From a virus, in the IMG/VR virus record IMGVR_UViG_3300033064_001031, positions 1 to 63,566 of that record: a stretch of DNA of 63,566 nucleotides, one strand, 5' to 3'. Below, piece after piece: positions 41,216-49,183 of the stretch. Position numbers and translations under genes: made by a program. How positions within the stretch are numbered: position 1 is the first letter of the stretch; every line of letters begins with the position of its first letter. A model generated the notes under the pieces. The model worked only from the letters and a program-made list of their open reading frames with translations, had not been told where the DNA came from and made no database searches.

Positions 41216-41998
41216 TCAGGGTCCCTGCGTAGTGCCGAACACCTCGTCCACGGTCTTGAACATGAGGGCCATGTCCATGTCCGATGGCCGCTCGATGGGG
41301 AACACGCCGATCTCGGAGAAGACCTCGAAGCTGTCCGTATCAACGTGCCCGAACCGGGTCTTCTGGTGGAACTCGCAGAGCAGTTCCACCCCCACGTCCG
41401 CCCGTGGGATGGCGGTGATGGGGGTCAGAACCAGGGTGACGAGCGTGCAACCAGCCCGGAACGCATCGTCCAGCAGCAGGAACTTGTTGTCGCTGAACGC
41501 CTCGAACTTCTGCTGAAGCTCCTCCGCTGCCCGCAGGAACTCCGACTCGGGATCGTCTGCTGACTCGAACCCTGGATGGTGAAGCATCTGAGCGTTGCCC
41601 GGCATCGCCTCGCCATCCAGGCCACCGGGGATGTGGTCCCTGACGATGCGACTGACGACCACACCTGACTGCCGCTGGTACCGCACCGGGCCTTCCTTCT
41701 CGTCACCCCGCTCGGCACGAGCTATGGCCTCGTCGAACACGGCTCCGGGGTTGAGGCCACCATCGTCGGTGCCCTCGATGGGCACGTCACCGTGCCCGGC
41801 CCAGCCCATGACCTTCTTCATGGAGGCCTTCAAGGTGTCGTGGACGACCAGGTGCTTGAGGTCTTCGTCAATGGGCACACCCGCGTCCAACTGCTGCCGC
41901 AGTCGTCGGAGCTGCTCGACATCGACATGCTCGACGAGCGCCTTTCGGGCGACGACGATGTGCCGGTAGATCGGACGGTCTTCTTGGGGTGCTGGCAT
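41216..41998 (-). CDS. Unknown protein of the recombination module
   Basis: 260 residues without a recognised family. The N-terminal 60 residues are helical (ALVEHVDVEQLRRLRQQLDA). The middle has a charged stretch around RAERGDEKEGPVRYQ. The C-terminal 95 residues form an alpha/beta unit (KFLLLDDAFRAGCTLVTLVL, VGVELLCEFHQKTRFGHVD). No catalytic pattern is clear. It is set off upstream by a strong hairpin (42000-42022) and lies 37 bases before the Cas4-like gene. Confidence 0.5.
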   Translation of the reverse strand: MPAPQEDRPIYRHIVVARKALVEHVDVEQLRRLRQQLDAGVPIDEDLKHLVVHDTLKASMKKVMGWAGHGDVPIEGTDDGGLNPGAVFDEAIARAERGDEKEGPVRYQRQSGVVVSRIVRDHIPGGLDGEAMPGNAQMLHHPGFESADDPESEFLRAAEELQQKFEAFSDNKFLLLDDAFRAGCTLVTLVLTPITAIPRADVGVELLCEFHQKTRFGHVDTDSFEVFSEIGVFPIERPSDMDMALMFKTVDEVFGTTQGP

Positions 41999-41999
41999 C

Positions 42000-42022
42000 T
42001 GTCCTCCGTCGCACGGAGGACA
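42000..42022 (-). terminator. 9-bp hairpin between unknown genes
   Basis: TGTCCTCCG, 5-base loop, CGGAGGACA: a perfect 9-bp stem 2 bases before the 41998 start and 15 bases after the 42038 stop. Because its minus-strand right arm carries GGAGG, it could also hide the ribosome site of the 41998 gene and regulate its translation. Confidence 0.5.
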
Positions 42023-42037
42023 GTACCCACGCGGGCG

Positions 42038-42415
42038 TCAGTTCACCCACTCCCCGTCTGGTGCGGGGGATGAGTCGAGAGCCTCGTCGGCATCTTCGTC
42101 CCTGGCGAAGATGGCATCCCAGTTCGCAGCGAACTTCTCTTTCGATACGCCCATGGCCTTCCACCCGCTGCCACTCGCGGGGGCATCCGGCGACTCGTAG
42201 GCGGTCTTGACGTGGAGGTGCCCGTTGCAGGGCCGGACTTGCAGAAGGTCGGCACCCGGCGGGAGGGGCATCCCTTCAGCCAACGGGTACAGGACGCCCA
42301 AGGTCGCCTCCTTGGGGCCGGTATCGTCCCCAAGGACACGGAGCAGCTTCGGGTGCCCGTCGTCGGTCATCCCGACCGGGATAGCTACTTCACGCATCTT
42401 GGGGTCTTCGCTCAT
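42038..42415 (-). CDS. Small unknown protein
   Basis: 125 residues. A strand-rich core (MREVAIPVGMTDDGHPKLLR, GVLYPLAEGMPLPPGADLLQ, CNGHLHVKTAYES) is followed by a Trp-containing helix (GVSKEKFAANWDAIF) and an acidic tail. Such small proteins with a 'GVSKEKFAANWDAIFG'-type helix are common next to recombination genes in phages, but no function is known to me. Confidence 0.5.
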   Translation of the reverse strand: MSEDPKMREVAIPVGMTDDGHPKLLRVLGDDTGPKEATLGVLYPLAEGMPLPPGADLLQVRPCNGHLHVKTAYESPDAPASGSGWKAMGVSKEKFAANWDAIFARDEDADEALDSSPAPDGEWVN

Positions 42416-42439
42416 TTGGTCCTCGGGCCTCCTCTCAGA

Positions 42440-42640
42440 CTACGCCTGTGTCGAAGGATCTGAGCCCTCATCGTGGAACGCCTTACAGGAGGCGCAGTAG
42501 CGATGCTCCACGTCCTGCGGGTGCCACGAAACGCACTTGCAGACATCGCACCGGATGGCCTTGCCCTCGTGGAGGATGCTGTAGGTGGCGGGTCGCGGGA
42601 TGACGGGGGCCTCACGGCCCCCTCTGGTCGCCGTGGTCAC
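42440..42640 (-). CDS. Small zinc-ribbon protein
   Basis: 66 residues with two CxxC motifs (CDVCKCVSW and YCASCKAFH) joined by HPQDVEHR, a very common phage zinc-ribbon type. It overlaps the SbcD-like gene by 4 bases (ATGA). The ribbon probably binds nucleic acid or a protein partner; no specific function is established. Confidence 0.65.
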   Translation of the reverse strand: MTTATRGGREAPVIPRPATYSILHEGKAIRCDVCKCVSWHPQDVEHRYCASCKAFHDEGSDPSTQA

Positions 42641-43650
42641 GATGCCCCCTCCTCTTCGAGGTAAAGGATCAGCCGCTCGCGCACGGGGTCGAGCATGTCC
42701 ATCTCGCGGACTTCATCGAGCAGGGGCTTGCGGGTCTGCTGCGTGAGCGTCTCCTTCACCGACTCCACGAAGGCATCCACCGTCATCGACTTCGCCTCCT
42801 GCCGGGTGCGGCCTTCGAGGTCGAACACGTCAGCAGCGGGCTTCACGTCCAGCTCCCGCCGCTCGATGGTGATCCCCTTCTCCGCGTCGAACCGGAGGAT
42901 GGCCACCTCCGGCGTGCGGGACACGTCATCCTCATTCAGCGCCCCACGGGTCAGGCTGCCGAGGTTGACGATGGCCTTCTGACCTAGCTGGGTGACGCCC
43001 TGATTCTTGTGCCAGTGGCCGAACATCCACACGTCGGGGTCGAGGTTCGCCAGGTCGCCGTAGGCCACGATGTCCTCGCTGCCGAACATCTCGCCCCCGG
43101 CGGGGGAGGCGAGGAGGTGGGCAGCGACCACGAGGTACCTCTCCTTGCCCTTCACGATGGTCGTCAGGAGGTTCTGGTCGTAGACCTTGCCGTGGTACGG
43201 GATGCCGACGACCCGGACGCTGTTCACCAGGTAGCTGTCCTCCTGGTAGCTGTTGCCCGACTGCTCCGACTCGTGCTCCTCGAACTTCGCCTCGATGTCC
43301 CCACCGAGCCGCTTGAACACGCCCGTCTCGAAGAGCACCCCCAGCGGGGCCTCATTGACGAAAGCGGGATCGCCGTACTTCACGTCATGGTTCCCCGTCA
43401 GCCCGTAGACCGGGCAGGGGTACTCAGCGTGGACGGCAGCAACCCGCTGGATCAGCGCATGGGTCGTCCGGCTCGGGGTCTTGATGTGGAAGAAGTCCCC
43501 GCCGTCGATGACGGCATTGGCCCCGACCTCGCGGGCGATCTCGCCGACCTGCCGGAGCTTGTCGAGCACCGTGTCAGCCCAGTCGTCCGTGCGGGACTGC
43601 GGGGCCTGCACCGCCAGGTGAACGTCTGTCCTCCAGACGAGTGTGATCAC
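42637..43650 (-). CDS. SbcD/Mre11-like nuclease
   Basis: A 337-residue calcineurin-like phosphodiesterase. Using the GTG at 43650 (GTGA overlap with the upstream gene), the motifs are DVHLA near 9-13, DGGDFFH near 49-55, GNHD near 85-88, AAHLLAS in the middle and FGHWHK near 211-216, the full metal-binding set. Together with the split Rad50 ATPase it should process double-strand ends and hairpins. The preferred start removes nine residues of the longer frame because it is positioned by translational coupling. Confidence 0.88.
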   Translation of the reverse strand: MITLVWRTDVHLAVQAPQSRTDDWADTVLDKLRQVGEIAREVGANAVIDGGDFFHIKTPSRTTHALIQRVAAVHAEYPCPVYGLTGNHDVKYGDPAFVNEAPLGVLFETGVFKRLGGDIEAKFEEHESEQSGNSYQEDSYLVNSVRVVGIPYHGKVYDQNLLTTIVKGKERYLVVAAHLLASPAGGEMFGSEDIVAYGDLANLDPDVWMFGHWHKNQGVTQLGQKAIVNLGSLTRGALNEDDVSRTPEVAILRFDAEKGITIERRELDVKPAADVFDLEGRTRQEAKSMTVDAFVESVKETLTQQTRKPLLDEVREMDMLDPVRERLILYLEEEGAS

Positions 43651-44726
43651 GCCGTAGCTCCCATCTCTGTTCCACACACCGGGCAGGAACCCAGCTCTGC
43701 GAGCACCGCTTCCGCTGCTTCCGCAGCGTCCGCCTGAGCCACTTCGGCCTCATCCAGCTCCCGCTGCCGTGTCACTACGGATGCCTCTGCTTTCCTGAGC
43801 CTGCCACGCAGGCTCGTCAGCACGTCGAGAGCAGACTTGACCCGCCGCACCGGAGCGGGATCGACCTCGACCAGCAGGTCGTTGATGCCGTCGTACTTCG
43901 TCACCTCGGCCTGAGCCGCGATGAGCCGGTCACGGATGTCCCGAAGGGCCTCCAGCTCGTCCTGAATCACCGTGACATCCGCACCATCGGGCACAGTGAT
44001 CTCAGCCACAGGAGCCAGCTTCTTGGCGTCGGCCCGAGCCGCCTCCAGACGATCACGCAGGTCGGTCAGGCCGCTGACGGCCCTCCCGACGTTGGCCACA
44101 TTCAAGCGGCTGGCTTCCAGTGCCGTGACGGCCGCCAGGGCGTCGTCCAGACCGTCGAACGCCTTCAGCTCTGCCTCGTGCTTGGTGATGTCGTCCTGGC
44201 GCACCTTGAGGGCTGCTGCGGCCTGCCGCCGGTCAGACTCCGATGCCCTCAAGGCCCGGTTCAACTGGCCCACCCGCTCCACGTCGGCTACGGCTTCAGC
44301 CAGAGCCGAGCCGGGGCGGTCGAGCAGGAAGATCTGGCCGGTGAACTGCGGGGCGATGGTGGGCCATACCTCCTGGCCACCAGCCTGGATGGGGATGACC
44401 CCGAAGGCGGCAACCTCTGGGGGGACAGCGGTGCCGGGGTACATGGGGTCGCCGTCGTTGACGACGTAGGTGGGCCGGTCCCGCTTGCCGGTGCCCTTCG
44501 ACCACTTGACCTTCCCGTCCTTGCCGAAGTCCACCTCGACCGAGCACTGAGTCTCACCCTCGCGGATGAACGCAGTGCCGCCCGTGTTCTGGAACACGCC
44601 ACGGATGGCCCGCTGCAACGCCGTCTTGCCGGAGTTGTTGGTCCCGGTGCAGACGGTGAAGCGGTCCACCACGATCTCGGCGTTGCGGATCGACTGGAAG
44701 TTCTTTGCTCGAATCGTGACGGGCAT
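43647..44726 (-). CDS. Rad50/SbcC N-terminal half with zinc hook
   Basis: A 359-residue protein with Walker A GTNNSGKT at 28-35, typical Rad50/SbcC opening strands (MPVTIRAKNFQSIRNAEIVV) and a Q-loop-like region near 128-140 (PQFTGQIFLLDRPG). A long coiled coil runs from about 150 to 340. The last ten residues contain Cys348-Pro-Val-Cys351, the zinc hook. The frame ends there, so the returning coiled coil and C-lobe are missing and are found in 38018-38653. Two such proteins would dimerise through the hook. Confidence 0.78.
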   Translation of the reverse strand: MPVTIRAKNFQSIRNAEIVVDRFTVCTGTNNSGKTALQRAIRGVFQNTGGTAFIREGETQCSVEVDFGKDGKVKWSKGTGKRDRPTYVVNDGDPMYPGTAVPPEVAAFGVIPIQAGGQEVWPTIAPQFTGQIFLLDRPGSALAEAVADVERVGQLNRALRASESDRRQAAAALKVRQDDITKHEAELKAFDGLDDALAAVTALEASRLNVANVGRAVSGLTDLRDRLEAARADAKKLAPVAEITVPDGADVTVIQDELEALRDIRDRLIAAQAEVTKYDGINDLLVEVDPAPVRRVKSALDVLTSLRGRLRKAEASVVTRQRELDEAEVAQADAAEAAEAVLAELGSCPVCGTEMGATA

Positions 44727-44743
44727 GGCCGACCCTACCCCCG

Positions 44744-46021
44744 TCAGATGGTGATGAAGCCCAGCGCCTCGTCCACGTCGTCCTCTTCATCGGCCACAGC
44801 AGCGATGGAGTCGCGGCCACCGGCACGGATGGCTCCAACGACCTTCTCGGCCAGCTCGTCGTAGGCCCCCGGAGTGGCGAGGAGGTCGTCCTTGAACGCG
44901 ATGGTCCCCTGCGACCTGAGGACTGATCCGTCGTTCCGCTCGAAGGAGTACCAGGCCCCGCCCTTGACGACGATGCCGTGGGCCGACCCCACCGCGATCA
45001 GGTCGCGGACGTTGTCGATGCCCTCGCCGAACGTGATGTGGAACTCGGCCTCGCGCTGCTGGGAGTTGCTGATCTTCGACTTCTTGATGGTCGCCTTGAT
45101 CACGGCAGACGTGAACCGCTCGACCTGCTTGTGGGTCAGGGCATCGTAGTCCTTGGTCTTGAGGCTCTTGACCCGGCGGAAGCTGACCCGCAGGGCGCTG
45201 TAGAACTTCCACGCCTCGCCACCCTGATGCGTGCTGCCGTCGCCCCCGCCGTAGCCCCCCGTGTTGATCTTCTTGCGGAGCTGCGAGAGGCCCATGACGT
45301 GCGAGCCGGAGTCCGCGATGTCTCCGGCGAGCTGCGGGAGCACACTCGACCACTTCGCGGCCACCAGACCCACGCGACCGATGTTCCCGGCCTCTTCGAG
45401 CGACTGGTCACGGATGGCCTTGGGGACACCGGCCCCCACGGAGTCGAGGATGATGAGGTCCACCCCTGCCTGGGCACAGGCGAACAGGACGGAGAGCCCG
45501 GCCTCCAGCGTGTTCGGCTGGACCAGGTAGAAGCGGTCGGGGTCGTCCACGGGGCAGCCGAGAGACGCCGCGTAGTCCGGGCTGATGGCGTGCTCCCAGT
45601 CGATGAAGCACACCAGCCCACCAGCCTCGCAGACCGCTGCGGCGGCCTCCAGAGCCACCGTGGTCTTGCCCGCCGACTCGTGGCCGAAGATGTTGCTGAT
45701 CATCCCCTTGGGCCAGCCGGGGCACGGGGCGACGCCGTGGCGGTTGAGCGACCCGCCGATGAGGTAGTCGAGGACGACCGACCCGCTGGTGATGTGCGGG
45801 CGGGACTTCTTCAACTGGTTGGAGTCGATGACGACTCCGGGATCATCGGCCTTGAGCACCTTGGCGACCACACCACGGACGGCGGACAGCATCGACGGAG
45901 TGGGCTTGGCCGACTTCGTCTTCTTGACGGGGGCCTTCTTGACGGCGGGCTTCTTGGGGGCCTTCGGAGCTACGAGGGGCTCGTTCGGGTCAACGGCGGG
46001 CTCAGAGGCGGGGTCAGTCAT
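44744..46021 (-). CDS. RecA/UvsX-type recombinase
   Basis: A 425-residue strand-exchange ATPase. Residues 1-42 are a Lys/Ala/Pro-rich extension resembling histone-tail repeats. The core has Walker A GHESAGKTT (113-121), FIDWEHAISPDYA (139-151, with the catalytic Glu), Walker B LIILDSVGA (189-197), and loop regions around MGLSQLRKKINTGGYGGG. The C-terminus is acidic (EEDDVDEAL), as in RecA. It is flanked by RuvC and the Rad50/SbcD pair. It overlaps ruvC by 4 bases. Confidence 0.9.
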   Translation of the reverse strand: MTDPASEPAVDPNEPLVAPKAPKKPAVKKAPVKKTKSAKPTPSMLSAVRGVVAKVLKADDPGVVIDSNQLKKSRPHITSGSVVLDYLIGGSLNRHGVAPCPGWPKGMISNIFGHESAGKTTVALEAAAAVCEAGGLVCFIDWEHAISPDYAASLGCPVDDPDRFYLVQPNTLEAGLSVLFACAQAGVDLIILDSVGAGVPKAIRDQSLEEAGNIGRVGLVAAKWSSVLPQLAGDIADSGSHVMGLSQLRKKINTGGYGGGDGSTHQGGEAWKFYSALRVSFRRVKSLKTKDYDALTHKQVERFTSAVIKATIKKSKISNSQQREAEFHITFGEGIDNVRDLIAVGSAHGIVVKGGAWYSFERNDGSVLRSQGTIAFKDDLLATPGAYDELAEKVVGAIRAGGRDSIAAVADEEDDVDEALGFITI

Positions 46022-46677
46022 GTGTCGTCCTTGGACCAGAGGAAAAAGCGTTCATCCGCACGGTAGAGGATGCCCTTCTTGACGGTCTGGCCTGCGCGTT
46101 TGCCGCGAGTGAAAGTGTGGATGCTGCGGAACTGCTTGGCTTCAATGGGCGTCAGGTCGTCCACCCCGACTACTCCGTCGTGGTGCAACCAGAACCGGGT
46201 GGCTGCCCGTGCCACCCAGAATGCGTCGGCCTCGTTGTGATCCCAGTGGCCTGTGCCGCCCGTGGCCTCCCGAGCCGCCTCCACCATGTCCGGCTTCCGC
46301 ATCACCCAGACGGAACCGCCGGGTGAAGGGCGGTCAAGAAACTGGCGGGCGTGGGCCTTGACCTGCGGAGGAGCGAAGAACACGAGGTCCACCTTGGCCC
46401 GCCGCAGGGCCTCGCAGGTGTAGAGGAACAGCCCGTACATCCCCTCCGACCACAGATCGTTGAAGATGGGATACTCGCAACCAACGCGGTCCACCTCTAG
46501 CCGCTGGGCGAGAGCGAACACGCTTTCCCGCATCTCGATGTAGCGGTCCACGAACAGCATCTTGGATGAGGTTTGGAACCGACCCCTCTCGGGACAAGCC
46601 GCCTTGCCTACGCCATCTGTGTCGTAGACCGCCCACCCGAAGTTGGTGAGCGATGGGTCAAGTCCGAGGACTCGCAT
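46018..46677 (-). CDS. ruvC: RuvC-like Holliday junction resolvase
   Basis: A 219-residue RNase-H-fold nuclease. MRVLGLDPSLTNFGWAV provides Asp7. VDRVGCEYPIF provides Glu68. HWDHNEADAFWVARAA near 144-159 provides the C-terminal acidic pair (Asp146 or His147, and Asp151). It cuts four-way junctions produced by the RecA pathway before packaging. The C-terminal 55 residues are basic and may bind DNA. It is coupled to recA by a 4-base overlap. Confidence 0.85.
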   Translation of the reverse strand: MRVLGLDPSLTNFGWAVYDTDGVGKAACPERGRFQTSSKMLFVDRYIEMRESVFALAQRLEVDRVGCEYPIFNDLWSEGMYGLFLYTCEALRRAKVDLVFFAPPQVKAHARQFLDRPSPGGSVWVMRKPDMVEAAREATGGTGHWDHNEADAFWVARAATRFWLHHDGVVGVDDLTPIEAKQFRSIHTFTRGKRAGQTVKKGILYRADERFFLWSKDDT

Positions 46678-46753
46678 CGGGGCACCTCGAAGGGCAGCCG
46701 CCCACGCCCGAAGACGTGAACGGCTGCCAGCTCAAACGACCTAGGGGGGGATC

Positions 46754-47488
46754 TCAGTCGTCGAGCAGGTCTTCGAGGGCGTCGTCGATGTCCTCGGTGG
46801 CCGCCGAGTCGTTCACCGGGGAGCCGCCGCCACCGCCGGTCGAGGTGCCGCTGCCGCCCGCGAGCTTCTCGCGGATCTGGTCGAGCGACATCGTCCGCCC
46901 GATCTCGTTGTTGACGTTGGGGATGAGCGCCTGTCCGGCCTCGATGATCTGCTTGACCAGCGGGCTGTCGGCCCCCTTCGTCAGCAGCTTGCGGAGCACG
47001 GAATCCTTGCACGGGCTGAAGGACATCTTCTGGAAGCCCGCATCCGAGCACTTGATCTGGAGGTCGTGCTGCCCGAGGGGCCACTCGGCGTGGATCGGCT
47101 TGATCTCGTCGTACTTGCCCTCGTCGAAGACCCAGTAGATGACCTCGAAGTCACCGTTCTGGATGCCCTCCATGTCGAGCTTGCCGTTGCTCCGGGTCGG
47201 CCACTTCACGATGATCGTGTTGATCCGCATCTTCGGGGGCTCGCCCGCGATCTTCGTGAACTCCGGTCCCTGGTTGATGAAGTAGCCGACGCCCTTGAGG
47301 TAGTGCCGGGGGGCACCCACGAAGCCAGGGGTCGGGCTGTCGAGGTTCGGCGTGCCGTCCGCGAGGCCGGGCCACCACAGGAAGGAGATCCGGGCGACTT
47401 CGCCCTTGTCCATCTTGAGTCGCGCACCCTTGCGTCCGACGTTGGTGTCATTGCTGCCGAAACCGAACTGCTGGAATCCGTCTGTCAT
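46754..47488 (-). CDS. Single-stranded DNA-binding protein candidate
   Basis: 244 residues from the ATG at 47488 (AGGAGAGAG upstream). The N-terminal 150 residues are strand-rich (ARLKMDKGEVARISFLWWPG, DGTPNLDSPTPGFVGAP, YFINQGPEFTKIAGEP), fitting an OB-type domain. A helical region with MSLDQIREKLAG and a Gly/Ser linker follow. The C-terminus is the acidic tail ATEDIDDALEDLLDD, as in SSB and T4 gp32, used to recruit partners. It lies beside ruvC, recA and a helical gene that may be a recombination mediator. No direct homology was seen, so the call rests on architecture and neighbours. Confidence 0.6.
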   Translation of the reverse strand: MTDGFQQFGFGSNDTNVGRKGARLKMDKGEVARISFLWWPGLADGTPNLDSPTPGFVGAPRHYLKGVGYFINQGPEFTKIAGEPPKMRINTIIVKWPTRSNGKLDMEGIQNGDFEVIYWVFDEGKYDEIKPIHAEWPLGQHDLQIKCSDAGFQKMSFSPCKDSVLRKLLTKGADSPLVKQIIEAGQALIPNVNNEIGRTMSLDQIREKLAGGSGTSTGGGGGSPVNDSAATEDIDDALEDLLDD

Positions 47489-47587
47489 GGCTCTCTCTCC
47501 TGTCGGGTCTGGTTTTACGTAGTCCGAGGTTGGTGGACGTGACCCGCTTCTGGTTTCTCTACCCTTCAACCAAGGGGGTGTACCCCC

Positions 47588-48703
47588 CTAGCTGCTCTTG
47601 AAATTGAGAAGAATGGACTCGATGTCCAAATCTTCATCCGCCTCTTCGATCTCCCGCCGGGACATGGTGGGTTCCAGGTCGGAAGTCGTGTCCGACAAGA
47701 AGTTCGACACGTCATCGTCCTCCACCGTGCCGGGCAGCACCGTAACTGCCGGTGGCTCATCCCCCGCACTGGCGAGTGGGGCAGCCTCCTCCGGTGCTAC
47801 GGACTCGGCTCCTCCGTGCCCATTCGGACAAGTCATTCCGCTGCCGACCGCCCGGAACTGCACGTCGCCACACACCTCGCAGTGGGGGATGAAGCCGAAC
47901 TCGCCAGCCAGGTCCTCACCGGGAATGACCGCTGGGTCCGGCTCCTCCGCAGGAGCCTCTGGCTCATCAGGCTCATCAGGCTCATCAGGCTCATCAGGCT
48001 CATCGTCCAGGTCACTGCCCGCGAGGTCAGCCTCCACCTCATCCTCTGGATCGGTGTCGTCCACCTCTGCCGTGAGGTGCCTCTCAGCATCGGACACGGC
48101 CCGGACCTCTTCGATCAGGTCGTCCACGTCCTGGATGTCCTTGCCATCGGCGAAGCCCTGTCCGGGCTCCAGCTCTGTCGGTCGGTAGGACTTGCTACCC
48201 CATCGACCGTTGAGCCCGATCTCCTCCTGGCAGAGGCGAATCTGGTCCCGGAGCCGTCCCTGCGTGTCCCGCAGGTCGGACCGCTTGGCCTTGACCACCG
48301 CCAGCACGGCTTCGAGGTCTTCGACCGCGTGCTGGTTGTTGTGGACGGCCTGCACCTCGACCTTGAGCTTGCCGGTGGCGATGGCGTCCCGCTCTGAGAC
48401 CGCACGGCCAGCCCGCACCTCCGGGTCGTTGGCGAGGAGGTGCTTCTTGCCCAGGTCGAGGAGGAGGTCCGCCGACCGCAACGCCCGCTTGTACTGCGAG
48501 AGCCGCTGTGACACATCGAGGAACAGCCGCTCGCATCGGGCCAGCATCTTGCGGGCCAGTGCGATCTTGAGGTTCAGCCGCTTCGGCCCGTAGATCAACG
48601 GGTCTGCGTCGAGCAGGATCTCCAGACCCATCAGCTCCGTGAAGATGCCATCTGCGTAGTCCGCATCGAGCCCCGCGAAGATCTCATCGTCCTGACTCAT
48701 CAC
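47588..48703 (-). CDS. Helical protein, possible recombination mediator, with DEP repeats and zinc ribbon
   Basis: 371 residues. The N-terminal 170 residues are long helices (LNLKIALARKMLARCERLFL, RLSQYKRALRSADLLLDL) ending in CQEEIGLNGRWGS. The pattern of helices, length and position beside the SSB candidate recall UvsY-type recombination mediators, but identity is not shown. An acidic linker carries (Asp-Glu-Pro) repeats, coded by five 9-base units. A ribbon follows (CEVCG then MTCPNGHG), then an acidic helical tail. It overlaps the upstream gene by 4 bases. Confidence 0.45.
   Translation of the reverse strand: MMSQDDEIFAGLDADYADGIFTELMGLEILLDADPLIYGPKRLNLKIALARKMLARCERLFLDVSQRLSQYKRALRSADLLLDLGKKHLLANDPEVRAGRAVSERDAIATGKLKVEVQAVHNNQHAVEDLEAVLAVVKAKRSDLRDTQGRLRDQIRLCQEEIGLNGRWGSKSYRPTELEPGQGFADGKDIQDVDDLIEEVRAVSDAERHLTAEVDDTDPEDEVEADLAGSDLDDEPDEPDEPDEPDEPEAPAEEPDPAVIPGEDLAGEFGFIPHCEVCGDVQFRAVGSGMTCPNGHGGAESVAPEEAAPLASAGDEPPAVTVLPGTVEDDDVSNFLSDTTSDLEPTMSRREIEEADEDLDIESILLNFKSS
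47961..48005. repeat. Tandem 9-base repeats (ggctcatca)
   Basis: Five head-to-tail copies of ggctcatca (the last ending in g), coding for Asp-Glu-Pro units in the flexible linker of the helical protein. Near-identity suggests recent slippage. Confidence 0.85.
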
Positions 48704-49146
48704 TCGCCCTCTGCTTTGGCCTCGTTGCCGTTGCCGTTGCGGCCTGCGACTGCTTCGGCCAGGAGCTTGCTGTAGTTGCGCTTGATCGCGTTGGTGGCCC
48801 GCTGGTGGTCCTGCTTGTTGATGGCCCCACCACCGAGCGCGTGGCTGGTGGCCTGGAGGTCAACCTGCATCCCGAGGATGCACCCGGCGATCTTCGCCTC
48901 CTTGAGCGTCATCCCACCCCGCATGACGGCCTCGTGCTGCTCACCGTCGCCCATGGCGTCGATGAGGTCGGCACCCATGCCGCCCGCGTCTTCCTGCCGG
49001 GTGTCCCAGGCTGCGGACATGCCGACGAAGAAGTCGCCGTTCTTGGTCTTGATGGCCCTGGTCGCCACGACCTTGCTGACCCGCAGACCGTCCTTGACCA
49101 TCTTGAGGGTCGCCATCTGCTCTTCGTTGAGATCCTTGATGTCCAT
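48700..49146 (-). CDS. Conserved phage protein of the recombination module
   Basis: 148 residues from the ATG at 49146, which has GGAGG eight bases upstream; ten further N-terminal codons are possible. The body reads VVATRAIKTKNGDFFVGMSA, then MTLKEAKIAGCILGMQVDLQ and NAIKRNYSKLLAEAV, a set of motifs I associate with a phage protein family commonly found near replication genes. Its function is unknown to me. The C-terminus is a Gly/Asn-rich acidic tail. Confidence 0.55.
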   Translation of the reverse strand: MDIKDLNEEQMATLKMVKDGLRVSKVVATRAIKTKNGDFFVGMSAAWDTRQEDAGGMGADLIDAMGDGEQHEAVMRGGMTLKEAKIAGCILGMQVDLQATSHALGGGAINKQDHQRATNAIKRNYSKLLAEAVAGRNGNGNEAKAEGE

Positions 49147-49183
49147 TTGTCCAGCCTCCAAGGCGGTTTGCGTCACGTCTGGT

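Noticed and set aside
3208-44740. GGGTAGGGT on the minus strand before three genes (3208-3216, 37485-37493, 44732-44740) as a second promoter class
   Set aside because: Two copies lie only 6-10 bases from the start codon and no matching -35 was found, so a promoter is unlikely.
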